Counted from the first letter of the stretch, positions 1-5,563 are shown. The stretch: 12,734 bases of DNA from XYB2-FULL-45-11 sp964355525 (GCA_964355525.1 CAYHDY010000029.1:1-12734); one strand, 5' to 3'. Translations and numbers: made by a program. The notes: generated by a model from the letters alone, not told the origin.

Positions 1-54
1 GCTTTAAGCGAAGGAGGATCAATGTGAAGAATGATTTTGTGCACAAAGTGACTC

Positions 55-83
55 TTGATTTTTGGTTCGAATGATGCTATGTT
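55..83 (+). promoter_or_regulatory. Candidate promoter for the coiled-coil gene
   Basis: A TTGATT box (55-60) is followed after 17 nt by TATGTT (78-83). A TG one base before the -10 makes it an extended -10 (TGCTATGTT). Transcription would start near 90, leaving a leader of roughly 45 nt before the ATG at 137. This is a sequence match only. The stretch 1-54 contains no gene I can support: frames 1 and 3 stay open from the window edge for 8 and 23 codons, so either could be the tail of an upstream gene. Confidence 0.5.
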
Positions 84-136
84 GTTTGTGAGTCGTTTGA
101 TCCTGTCCTCTTTAATTCAAATTGTATTTTTTGTTT

Positions 137-466
137 ATGTTAACCAAAGAAGACTTGGGTCAAATACGTGAGGTGGTTCGCGATGAAGTTGTTACTTCCG
201 AAAAACGTGTAATCAAAACAATCATTGAAGCCGTCGGTGAAATGATCGATCAAAACATTTTGCCGCAGTTTAATGAGATCCATGAGGAGATCAAGGAATT
301 GAAACAAGATGTCCATATTTTAAAACAAGATGTAAGCGTCTTAAAGCAAGATGTTCAAGAAATAAAACATGAGATGCGTTCAATGAATGCAAAAATGGTG
401 ACGAAGGGCGGACTTGAAGATCGATTAACCGATTTTCGATTGACCCTCTCCAGTGTAGTAGCCTAA
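137..466 (+). CDS. Small coiled-coil protein, hypothetical
   Basis: A 109-aa acidic/basic helical protein starting MLTKEDLGQIREV. Its centre (codons at 299-382) has four consecutive heptads, LKQDVHI, LKQDVSV, LKQDVQE and IKHEMRS. This is a clear coiled-coil pattern and suggests an oligomerising or scaffold protein. There is no signal peptide, membrane segment or enzymatic motif. The reading frame can be extended to a TTG at 122, but the ATG at 137 is the better start because the extra residues (MYFLF) do not fit the hydrophilic N-terminus. Neither start has a Shine-Dalgarno site. The C-terminus (LSSVVA) lies 12 bases before a hairpin terminator. Short proteins of this style are common in Patescibacteria from general experience, but I cannot name a function. 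Confidence 0.75.
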   Translation: MLTKEDLGQIREVVRDEVVTSEKRVIKTIIEAVGEMIDQNILPQFNEIHEEIKELKQDVHILKQDVSVLKQDVQEIKHEMRSMNAKMVTKGGLEDRLTDFRLTLSSVVA

Positions 467-477
467 CAGCATGATTG

Positions 478-505
478 AAACACACTCATAAACAGGTGTG
501 TTTTT
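478..505 (+). terminator. Rho-independent terminator after the coiled-coil gene
   Basis: A perfect 8-bp stem AAACACAC (478-485) / GTGTGTTT (496-503) encloses a 10-nt loop, and a run of five T (501-505) overlaps the 3' arm. It lies between two convergent genes (stops at 466 and 509). The T-run is on the + strand side, so it mainly serves the coiled-coil gene. The stem is AT-rich apart from the CACAC core, so it is of moderate strength. Confidence 0.65.
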
Positions 506-508
506 GAT

Positions 509-787
509 TTATCCATTCGCATAAACCTCCACGAGATGCCATTCGAGTGTTTCACTGTCGAGTCGTAACTTAAAATAATTAGCGAGATCTGAAACGGAAA
601 AGTAAAAGATTTTCTTTTGTCCTTCTCGTGCAGTGTGAACAAGGTTTACATTCTTGATGGAATAGTTGCGATTGTTCCAGCGCATGTGGAGAGGGCGGAC
701 ACGACGATCGGCAAAGGTGGCGAGAACATCGACGGCGTCATGGATAACTTCATGCATAAAATTTCTTGTTAAGGTTTTTAAAAACAT
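509..787 (-). CDS. Conserved-looking small protein near lexA, unknown function
   Basis: A 92-aa protein from the ATG at 787, or 82 aa from the ATG at 757 (MHEVIHDAVDVLATF). The second start seems natural because it overlaps the stop of a possible upstream 57-aa ORF by 8 bases, allowing coupled translation. Neither start has a Shine-Dalgarno site. The body alternates charged and aromatic residues in short beta-like segments: VRPLHMRWNNRNYSI, then KKIFYFSVSD, then NYFKLRLD, then WHLVEVY. This looks like a small beta-rich domain. The W-x2-R-x-Y...W-x-L pattern recalls the DUF6504 type of small SOS-associated protein, but that is only a visual analogy. It sits downstream of lexA on the same strand, which may or may not mean shared control. 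No catalytic motif is seen. Confidence 0.65.
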   Translation of the reverse strand: MFLKTLTRNFMHEVIHDAVDVLATFADRRVRPLHMRWNNRNYSIKNVNLVHTAREGQKKIFYFSVSDLANYFKLRLDSETLEWHLVEVYANG

Positions 788-923
788 GTCGGCGTAATAA
801 TTTTTTCATGCGTCTTCCACTGATGATCGCAAGAAGAGAAAAACGTTTTTTTGTTTGCGGCTTGTATCGACGTCCGATGGAAACATAAGCCGGTTCGCGG
901 TAACCAAGAGAGTATGTAGTCAT
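750..923 (-). CDS. Possible 57-aa basic small protein
   Basis: On the minus strand an ATG at 921-923 opens 57 codons ending at TGA (750-752). The product starts MTTYSLGYREPAYVSIGRRY, continues KPQTKKRF, then a short hydrophobic patch SLLAII, and ends in an Arg/Lys-rich tail. Its stop overlaps the ATG at 757 of the next gene (ATGCATGA), which suggests translational coupling. Composition looks protein-like (GYREPAYVSIGRRY is not random-looking). However, there is no Shine-Dalgarno site, and a palindromic repeat (939-958) lies 15 bases before the start. I do not recognise a family, and the ORF could be fortuitous. Confidence 0.35.
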   Translation of the reverse strand: MTTYSLGYREPAYVSIGRRYKPQTKKRFSLLAIISGRRMKKLLRRHVFKNLNKKFYA

Positions 924-931
924 AGGCGTTT

Positions 932-958
932 GTAATAGACGGGGTCCCCAGACCCCGT
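932..958. repeat. 27-bp dispersed palindromic repeat, copy 1
   Basis: The last 20 bases form a perfect 8-bp stem ACGGGGTC (939-946) / GACCCCGT (951-958) with the loop CCCA. The preceding GTAATAG is also shared, so 27 bases are identical to 5564-5590. No T-run follows on either strand, so it is not an ordinary terminator. It lies between lexA and the small minus-strand ORFs. The style matches REP-like intergenic palindromes. Confidence 0.7.
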
Positions 959-1024
959 GTGTGTTAGAAAATTGGCAACAAAAAAACAGTGCGGGTAAAT
1001 CGTTATGATCTGATTCGTTCGTAG

Positions 1025-1044
1025 GGGAGGGTCGAGACCCTCCC
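1025..1044. repeat. GC-rich palindrome just after lexA
   Basis: GGGAGGGTC (1025-1033) pairs with GACCCTCCC (1036-1044), a perfect 9-bp dyad with only GA between the arms. It starts 15 bases beyond the lexA stop. On the lexA strand it is not followed by a T-run, so a classical terminator is unlikely, although it could stabilise the mRNA 3' end. Between this element and 959 I see nothing but AT-rich spacer. Confidence 0.55.
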
Positions 1045-1058
1045 GTGCACTTTTCAAA

Positions 1059-1697
1059 TTAAACCGGTTGAAATTTTCGAATCACCGCGCGGACAACTCC
1101 TTGGATAATACAATCTTGCACGTAGATCGGATCCATCGTTTTGTTTGCTGGTTGCAAACGAATGCGAGATTTTTCTCGGTAGAATCGTTTGAGTGTTGCG
1201 TAGGCGTTATCAAGAAGAGCAACGACGACTTCACCGTTTTTTGGCGAAGGATTACGTTCGATGACAACAAAGTCTCCGTCCAGAATTCCGTCTTCAATCA
1301 TGGACTGCCCTTTGATTTTGAGAACGTATGAGTTTGCTCCGTCGAGAACAAAACTTGCGGGGATTGCCATTGTTTCATTATCGACGATTGCCTCTATTGG
1401 TTGACCGGCGGCGATGAGTCCCATTAAGGGAAGATTGATGACATCCGCTGAAAGTCTAAAACCCTTATGGATCGGTTCTACTTGCGGCACGATCTCGATG
1501 GAACGCGCTTCACCTTCTTCTCCGATTTGGATCATGTCTTTATCAACGAGACTTTGTATATGTCCGTGTACGGTTGCGGAAGAGGAAAGACCGAAGTGAT
1601 CACCGATCTCTCGATATGAAGGAGCATATCCGGATTCATCAATGTGTTTTTTGATGAATTGGAATACGTCATTCTGTTTTTTTGTAAGGTTACTCAT
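1059..1697 (-). CDS. lexA: LexA repressor (SOS regulator, self-cleaving)
   Basis: A 212-aa protein with the full LexA layout. The N-terminal winged helix-turn-helix (residues 1-70) contains the typical LTKKQNDVFQFIKKHIDESGYAPSYREIG-type sequence and SSSATVHGHIQSL recognition region. The C-terminal S24 domain carries the Ala97-Gly98 cleavage site (GLIAAGQPI), the nucleophile Ser132 (KGQSMIEDGI) and the general-base Lys170 (YATLKRF). All catalytic parts are present, so it should repress DNA-damage genes and self-cleave when RecA filaments form. The ATG at 1697 was chosen because the family begins a few residues before LTKKQ; the frame extends to an ATG at 1721, which would lie inside the leader inverted repeat. 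There is no Shine-Dalgarno site. The promoter and paired boxes upstream suggest autoregulation. Confidence 0.95.
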   Translation of the reverse strand: MSNLTKKQNDVFQFIKKHIDESGYAPSYREIGDHFGLSSSATVHGHIQSLVDKDMIQIGEEGEARSIEIVPQVEPIHKGFRLSADVINLPLMGLIAAGQPIEAIVDNETMAIPASFVLDGANSYVLKIKGQSMIEDGILDGDFVVIERNPSPKNGEVVVALLDNAYATLKRFYREKSRIRLQPANKTMDPIYVQDCIIQGVVRAVIRKFQPV

Positions 1698-1708
1698 AAG
1701 GAAGGGGG

Positions 1709-1783
1709 TAGCGACTAGCATTTAGCGATGAGATGAGGAATTATTTTATTCATTCCATCTCTTTCGCTAAACGCTAGGCGCTA
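1709..1783. repeat. 75-bp inverted repeat in the lexA leader
   Basis: The left arm 1709-1727 (TAGCGACTAGCATTTAGCG) and right arm 1765-1783 (CGCTAAACGCTAGGCGCTA) are complementary at 17 of 19 positions, separated by 37 AT-rich bases that pair partly themselves (GAGATGAGGAAT against ATTCCATCTC). In the lexA transcript this would be a long hairpin ending 11 bases before the ATG. It may be a MITE-like or palindromic repeat unit, or a control element. Confidence 0.65.
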
Positions 1784-1806
1784 ACGACGATTCGTTTGAA
1801 TTAACT

Positions 1807-1848
1807 GTTCGCTTCATGTTCGTATTATAGACCGAACAAAAAGCGAAC
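1807..1848 (-). promoter_or_regulatory. LexA-type operator: two opposed GTTC-N7-GTTC boxes
   Basis: GTTCGCTTCATGTTC (1807-1821, + strand) and GTTCGCTTTTTGTTC (1834-1848, minus strand) each fit GTTC-N7-GTTC, the direct-repeat LexA box known from Alphaproteobacteria. They point towards each other around the lexA -10 box and agree with each other at 13 of 15 positions. The distal box overlaps the -35 box. Binding here would block RNA polymerase, which is the expected arrangement for LexA autoregulation. Confidence 0.65.
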
Positions 1849-1852
1849 GCAA
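1824..1852 (-). promoter_or_regulatory. lexA promoter
   Basis: On the minus strand TTGCGT (1847-1852) is followed after exactly 17 nt by a consensus TATAAT (1824-1829). Transcription would start near 1817, giving a leader of about 120 nt to the ATG at 1697. The promoter is interleaved with the two GTTC-N7-GTTC boxes. Confidence 0.75.
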
Positions 1853-2121
1853 GAGTGGTGTTTGTTGAGAAAAGACTGAATTTAAAAACTTATCCCCAGT
1901 ATCGAAAAACGTGATTCGTCTTAGTTCATCTATTGACTTTTTTAAAAAAACATGTAAATATAATGCGTTACCATGTGGATCGAGACTGCCTCGAAACATG
2001 TGAAAACACCCACTTACGCGTAAAGCTTCGGAGGGTAAACCGCGGATGACGGCTTCATCAGGTCCTAAGACACATCGCTCGCGAGTGATGTGTTGAAGGC
2101 ATACTTTGTCCGGAAGGTTCC
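1849..2121. other. Intergenic stretch with a weak candidate promoter
   Basis: There is no gene of convincing size here. On the + strand TTGACT (1933-1938) precedes TATAAT (1959-1964), but the spacing is 20 nt. A poorer TAAATA (1955-1960) would give 16 nt. Two 16-codon ORFs follow (ATG at 1972, and ATG at 2046 with GGAGGG at 2030-2035). The second has the best Shine-Dalgarno site in this part of the window but ends at TGA 2094-2096, before the 286-aa gene. They could be leader peptides or chance. Confidence 0.35.
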
Positions 2122-2982
2122 ATGAAAAGGTTTTGCCGTGATCAATTTCGCACACTCGGTCAGATTGAGCTGCATCGCACTAGGATAGGACTTCCCGGTT
2201 TTTATAACGATATTCAGGCGTTGATCGTTCTGTACGATGACGGAGGAACGACGATTCCGAAATCGTCCGGGAAAAAGTTTTGCCGCGATCAAATTTTCGC
2301 GCTTGGCCAGATTGAGATTCGTCGCATTCTGAAAGGACTTCCCGGTTTTTATGATGACATTCAGGCGCTGATCGATCTGCACAAGGACGGAGGAGCGAAG
2401 GTTCTGAAATCGTCCGATCCTCGTCTCGACCAAGCTAAAGTGCTCTGGGACAAAGGTATCGGTTGCGAGTCCGGTTTCGAGACGTTCGAGGCCTATCTCA
2501 TGACGGTTCCACAAATTCCTGTGTCTCTGCTCGCCGACGATTCCAATCTCCCGCTCTTGTGGCTGGTGGATTCACGACTCAGTCTCGTGAAAACATGCGA
2601 GATCATTGGTGTTAAATTCGAAGAGCCGGAAAAGGATCCAGTTCCGTGCGATGACCGTCATGAAATGCCGATTGAACCGTTTTGGGTGCGTGCCCATAGC
2701 GGCAGGAGGAACCATTATCGTAGGATGGATGTATGCCGCAATGAGTGCAAAGACAATCTCTTTGCTATGACTGCGATGGTCGCCATCATGGGTTGGGCTC
2801 AAGACCGGAGTATTATCAAAAATTACGAACACGTTCTTGATTGTCCCGGTTCTGTGCGTCGTTTGACTCGTCATCTCGGCGCGTCCTTGGGCGTGTGGCA
2901 CGGCGAGGTCATACTTCACATGGACAGGTACAAAAACGATCCCGATCCATACTCCGGTTCCGGTGCTTTCCGTCGGGGGTAA
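2122..2982 (+). CDS. 286-aa protein with tandem 49-aa duplication, unknown function
   Basis: Residues 2-50 and 51-99 form a head-to-tail duplication (KRFCRDQ...KSSG and KKFCRDQ...KSSD), identical at 31 of 49 residues and sharing the block GLPGFYxDIQALI. The rest (100-286) is a single soluble-looking domain with the segments DPRLDQAKVLWDKGIGCESG, then LPLLWLVDSRLSL, then YRRMDVCRNECKDN, and a C-terminal DPDPYSGSGAFRRG. It has no signal peptide or membrane helix. The style resembles multi-copy Patescibacteria-specific proteins I have a general impression of, but I cannot name a family or function. GGAAGG 5 bases before the ATG may act as ribosome binding site. An in-frame TGA at 2086 limits the N-terminus. 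A clear terminator follows. Codon use is somewhat richer in C-ending codons than in metK. Confidence 0.75.
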   Translation: MKRFCRDQFRTLGQIELHRTRIGLPGFYNDIQALIVLYDDGGTTIPKSSGKKFCRDQIFALGQIEIRRILKGLPGFYDDIQALIDLHKDGGAKVLKSSDPRLDQAKVLWDKGIGCESGFETFEAYLMTVPQIPVSLLADDSNLPLLWLVDSRLSLVKTCEIIGVKFEEPEKDPVPCDDRHEMPIEPFWVRAHSGRRNHYRRMDVCRNECKDNLFAMTAMVAIMGWAQDRSIIKNYEHVLDCPGSVRRLTRHLGASLGVWHGEVILHMDRYKNDPDPYSGSGAFRRG

Positions 2983-3014
2983 CACTCAGCGCTTAGAATC
3001 TCAACCCTTTTTTT

Positions 3015-3050
3015 ACGCACACGATTTTACATCCTGTGCGTTTTTCTTTT
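3015..3050 (+). terminator. Rho-independent terminator after the 286-aa gene
   Basis: ACGCACA (3015-3021) pairs with TGTGCGT (3035-3041). Inside, GAT/ATC extends the stem after a C-C mismatch, leaving a TTTAC loop. A T-rich tract TTTTTCTTTT (3041-3050) follows. The stretch 3051-3130 is AT-rich with nothing else I can support. Confidence 0.8.
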
Positions 3051-3130
3051 ATATTTCTTGGTCTCAATAATTTGGTACAACAAATAAGACGATTGTACTT
3101 AAATAGTAAAAATACAAGGTAATTTACCCA

Positions 3131-3159
3131 TTGCCGATCGTCATTTTTTTTGATACTCT
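3131..3159 (+). promoter_or_regulatory. metK promoter with extended -10
   Basis: TTGCCG (3131-3136), 17 nt spacer, TACTCT (3154-3159) preceded by TGA (extended -10, TGATACTCT). The start codon is only 14 bases after the -10, so the leader would be about 8 nt. Confidence 0.6.
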
Positions 3160-3173
3160 TTCGCCGAAACAGT

Positions 3174-4214
3174 ATGCGCAAAACCGTTGAATCAACTCTT
3201 CAGGGCCAGTCTGATAAAGTCTGCGATCAAATCGCAGATGCTATTGTGGATGAATACTTGCGTCGTGATAAGGAAGCACATGTGGATGTGAACGTCATGG
3301 GATCGCACGGGATGTTGATGATCGGCGGGGAAGTACATTCAACGGCAGATTTTGATATCGGAGCAATTGCACGCGATGTTTACAAACAAATCGGATACAC
3401 GGACGAGATTGAAGTGTTCGTGAACATCGAGGATCAATCGACGGAGATGAAACGATCGGCACACGGTGTGCAAGATACAGTTGTTGTGAATGGGTATGCA
3501 ACGGCAGAAACACGTGAACGATTGCCGCGTCCGCTTGTATTCGCACATAATGTCGCTCGTCGCATTGATGATTTGCGCAAAACGGATCCGGCGTTTTCAT
3601 GGCTTCGACCGGACGGGAAAATTCAACTCATCATGGATAAAGATCAGGTACATGCGGTGACGATTTTGGTTTCGCATCATCTCAATATAAAAGATAAAGA
3701 TGTTCAGACAGCGTTACTTGAACGGGTTGTTGTTCCAATGCTTGGCGAAGGGATTCAGATTTATATTAATCCGATCGGATCGTTTACGGATGTTTGTTTT
3801 CGTGCGGACGGAGGAGTGAGCGGACATAAAATACATGTTGACACGTATGGTGGGCTCATTCCGCACGGCGACGGAGTCATGAGCGGAAAAGATCCGATGC
3901 GTGTTGAACGCGCCGGTATGTACATGGCACGTGCGGCGGCGAAATATCTTGTCGATCAAGATCTGGTGACAGCGGCGCTCGTGAATGTTGTCTATACACT
4001 TGGTCGTAATGAACCGATTCACTTGCATGTTGTCGGTACCGGCGAAAAATCGAGAGGATCAAAAATTGATTTCACGAATCTGATCAAACAACAATTTGAT
4101 TTTCGTCCGGAAGCGATTGTGGAGCGATTAGATTTAGTGAAACCAATCTATCAATCAACCGCCGTGTACGGAAGTTTCGGTCGCGACGGATTGCCATGGG
4201 AAGGTATTTTGTAA
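3174..4214 (+). CDS. metK: S-adenosylmethionine synthase (methionine adenosyltransferase), divergent short form
   Basis: This enzyme makes S-adenosylmethionine from methionine and ATP in the cytoplasm. The 346-aa protein follows the MetK pattern in order: N-terminal QSDKVCDQIADAIVDEYL (12-29), GMLMIGGE, the NGYATAETRERLPRPLVFAH stretch, WLRPDGK with the conserved Lys149, DTYGG and SGKDP (Lys239, Asp240), and a C-terminal YGSFGRDGLPWE. It is shorter than the E. coli enzyme (384 aa), mainly in the loop before NGYAT and at the C-terminus. Two usually invariant positions differ: GHPDK is GQSDK (residues 11-15, His to Gln), and TGRK is SGHK (Arg to His218). The ATG at 3174 is preferred because the upstream TTG (3150) overlaps the -10 box. 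No Shine-Dalgarno is seen. It is probably a genuine CPR-type variant rather than a dead gene. Confidence 0.9.
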   Translation: MRKTVESTLQGQSDKVCDQIADAIVDEYLRRDKEAHVDVNVMGSHGMLMIGGEVHSTADFDIGAIARDVYKQIGYTDEIEVFVNIEDQSTEMKRSAHGVQDTVVVNGYATAETRERLPRPLVFAHNVARRIDDLRKTDPAFSWLRPDGKIQLIMDKDQVHAVTILVSHHLNIKDKDVQTALLERVVVPMLGEGIQIYINPIGSFTDVCFRADGGVSGHKIHVDTYGGLIPHGDGVMSGKDPMRVERAGMYMARAAAKYLVDQDLVTAALVNVVYTLGRNEPIHLHVVGTGEKSRGSKIDFTNLIKQQFDFRPEAIVERLDLVKPIYQSTAVYGSFGRDGLPWEGIL

Positions 4215-4220
4215 TTTTTT

Positions 4221-4249
4221 TTGCAGACGTTTTTGCAATCTGCTATACT
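4221..4249 (+). promoter_or_regulatory. Strong promoter downstream of metK
   Basis: TTGCAG (4221-4226), exactly 17 nt, TATACT (4244-4249), with TGC before the -10 (extended form). It starts 7 bases after the metK stop. Transcription would begin near 4257 and read through a structured leader into the gene at 4427. Confidence 0.75.
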
Positions 4250-4256
4250 AGTCTTG

Positions 4257-4426
4257 TACAAAATTTAGAGACCTCTGAAAAAGTAGCAGATTTTTGTTGA
4301 ACGGGCTGTCGAGCCCCGCGAAACGTGGTCATCCACGCTGAGTGGGGTCGACGGGCGCCCGTGAAACGAAAAGATGCGCTTTTGCAGAGTGTCTCGTTAA
4401 AACCCTTTCTCAGGGAGGAGAGAACT
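4257..4426 (+). promoter_or_regulatory. Structured 5' leader, about 170 nt, candidate cis-regulatory RNA or palindromic repeat
   Basis: Nested pairings are visible: ACGGGC (4301-4306) with GCCCGT (4357-4362), GTCGA (4308-4312) with TCGAC (4348-4352), CCCC (4314-4317) with GGGG (4344-4347), and an inner hairpin CGTGG-TCAT-CCACG (4324-4337). Competing local hairpins exist, GGGCT-GTCG-AGCCC (4303-4316) and the palindrome ACGGGCGCCCGT (4351-4362), so two exclusive folds are possible. GAAACG occurs twice (4320-4325 and 4363-4368). Near the gene, CCCT (4403-4406) can pair with AGGG (4412-4415), which overlaps the Shine-Dalgarno region. It does not match a riboswitch class that I know. Confidence 0.45.
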
Positions 4427-4849
4427 ATGGCTACGAAAACAAAAATCGCGCCTTCAAAATTAAAATTGACATTGGCAAAACCGATTGTTGCAAAAACAAC
4501 GATCGTTAAATCTAAAACGCGTTCATCGAAACCATCCGTGAAACGATCTGTTTCAAAAAAAACGTCAAAGATAAAACCGGAGGTGATTTTGATCGATGAA
4601 GTGATTGCCGCACCGGGTGCTGTATTAAATCTCCCTTCGGAAATCAGTAAAGAATATCTGATCGTCCGTCGCTGCGAGAACTGCGCACACATGCCGATAT
4701 CTTCTCGGAGTCTTGTTACGCTTTTTTCCATCTTTGTTGTGTTGTTGGCTGTTTCGATTTTGATTCAGATCGGACAAATCAACCCTTCACAACTTTTGGC
4801 CTTTGCAACTCCCTATACGCAAGCCGCATCACACGTATTTATTCGTTAA
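4427..4849 (+). CDS. Lys/Ser/Thr-rich single-helix membrane protein, hypothetical
   Basis: A 140-aa protein. Residues 1-50 are a disordered, highly basic stretch rich in Lys, Ser and Thr (TKTKIAPSKLKLT and similar). A short ordered part follows with VILIDEVIAAPGAVLNLPSE and a CENC motif (83-86). Residues about 95-116 form one strong membrane helix (SLVTLFSIFVVLLAVSILIQ) and a short tail follows. The basic N-terminus suggests it lies in the cytoplasm, perhaps near nucleic acid or the membrane surface. The ATG at 4427 is clearly the start because AGGGAGGAGAG lies just before it, the best Shine-Dalgarno site of the window. The frame opens to a GTG at 4325, but that lies within the structured leader. 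The next gene starts 6 bases after the stop, so the two are likely co-transcribed. The family is not recognised. Confidence 0.75.
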   Translation: MATKTKIAPSKLKLTLAKPIVAKTTIVKSKTRSSKPSVKRSVSKKTSKIKPEVILIDEVIAAPGAVLNLPSEISKEYLIVRRCENCAHMPISSRSLVTLFSIFVVLLAVSILIQIGQINPSQLLAFATPYTQAASHVFIR

Positions 4850-4855
4850 TGATTT

Positions 4856-5521
4856 ATGAAACGAACATCTCTTCTTTTATCTCTCGTCTTTTTATTGCTT
4901 GTTGGTGCCGGATGTGTTAAATCAAGCGGATCGGATATCCCTTATGGATATCCTGACACGACTAATACACAAACATCTGCTGCAGCCGTGCCTGCACAGA
5001 CTCCGCCAACAGAACCGGCGGCTAACGCACCAACACCTGTGACAAACAAAACATGGACATTTCCGGGGAAACTCGCAGATAAAGAAATACAGAATAAACA
5101 AGTCACTCTTCACACAGACAAAGGTGATATCGTCTTTGAACTGTTTGCAGAGACTGCGCCAATGACCGTTTCGAACTTTGTCTATCTCGCAGAGGGAAAA
5201 TACTACGACGGTCTTACATTTCATCGTCGTGAACCTGGATTCGTGATTCAGGGTGGAGATCCGAGCGGAAATGGAACAGGTGGTCCTGGGTATAAATTCG
5301 CGGATGAATTGAAAGATAAATACACTTACGAACGTGGAATCGTTGCGATGGCAAACGCCGGTCCCGACACAAACGGTTCTCAATTCTTCATCATGCTCGG
5401 CAACACACCGTTGCCAAAAGCGTACAGTATCTTTGGTCGTGTGACATCTGGTATGGATGTTGTCGATAAAATTGCAGTGGGAGACGCTATGAAAACGGTT
5501 GTAGTGGAAAATAAGAAATAG
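4856..5521 (+). CDS. Cyclophilin-type peptidyl-prolyl isomerase, lipoprotein
   Basis: This is predicted to speed cis-trans isomerisation of proline bonds in exported proteins. The 221-aa protein has a lipoprotein signal peptide (MKRTSLLLSLVFLLLVGAGC, lipidated Cys20; the lipobox GAGC lacks the usual Leu at -3). A Pro/Thr/Ala/Asn-rich linker follows (21-70), then a compact cyclophilin domain (82-210). The active-site signature is complete: FHRREPGFVIQGGDP (122-136), with the Arg, Phe and Gln of the catalytic site, and GSQFFIM (174-180). The compact loops are those of bacterial cyclophilins. It follows the 140-aa membrane protein by 6 bases, and a strong terminator closes the unit. It should act outside the cytoplasmic membrane. 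No Shine-Dalgarno is seen, so translation may be coupled to the upstream gene. Confidence 0.92.
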   Translation: MKRTSLLLSLVFLLLVGAGCVKSSGSDIPYGYPDTTNTQTSAAAVPAQTPPTEPAANAPTPVTNKTWTFPGKLADKEIQNKQVTLHTDKGDIVFELFAETAPMTVSNFVYLAEGKYYDGLTFHRREPGFVIQGGDPSGNGTGGPGYKFADELKDKYTYERGIVAMANAGPDTNGSQFFIMLGNTPLPKAYSIFGRVTSGMDVVDKIAVGDAMKTVVVENKK

Positions 5522-5526
5522 AAATA

Positions 5527-5563
5527 AAAAATCTGCGAAATTAAATCGCAGATTTTTGTTTTC
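5527..5563 (+). terminator. Rho-independent terminator after the PPIase gene
   Basis: A perfect 12-bp stem, AAAAATCTGCGA (5527-5538) and TCGCAGATTTTT (5546-5557), has a 7-nt loop and T-rich continuation GTTTTC. Because the stem is flanked by A5 and T5, it could work in both directions. Confidence 0.85.

Noticed and set aside
10..27. Perfect Shine-Dalgarno AAGGAGG followed by ATG TGA (start-stop minimal ORF)
   Set aside because: Frame 1 is open from the window edge into this TGA, so it may simply be the end of an upstream gene. Without the upstream sequence, no minimal ORF can be supported.
299..382. Four similar 21-bp units that could be taken for a tandem DNA repeat or CRISPR-like array
   Set aside because: They are coding heptads (LKQDVxx) of a coiled coil without spacers, and synonymous positions differ.
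2065..2514. 149-codon minus-strand frame opposite the 286-aa gene, also showing an internal duplication
   Set aside because: The duplication in this frame is just the mirror of the DNA-level tandem repeat. The + strand frame is longer, runs to a terminator and has the more natural composition. The minus product shows no clear domain.
4301..4368. Possible hammerhead ribozyme, because GAAAC, CTGAGT and a short hairpin occur together
   Set aside because: The core CUGAUGA is missing (CTGAGTG instead), and the stem following GAAA does not close with the required A-U pair and cleavage triplet.
4325..4426. N-terminal extension of the 140-aa protein from the GTG at 4325
   Set aside because: It would translate the structured leader. 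The ATG at 4427 has the strongest Shine-Dalgarno in the window.
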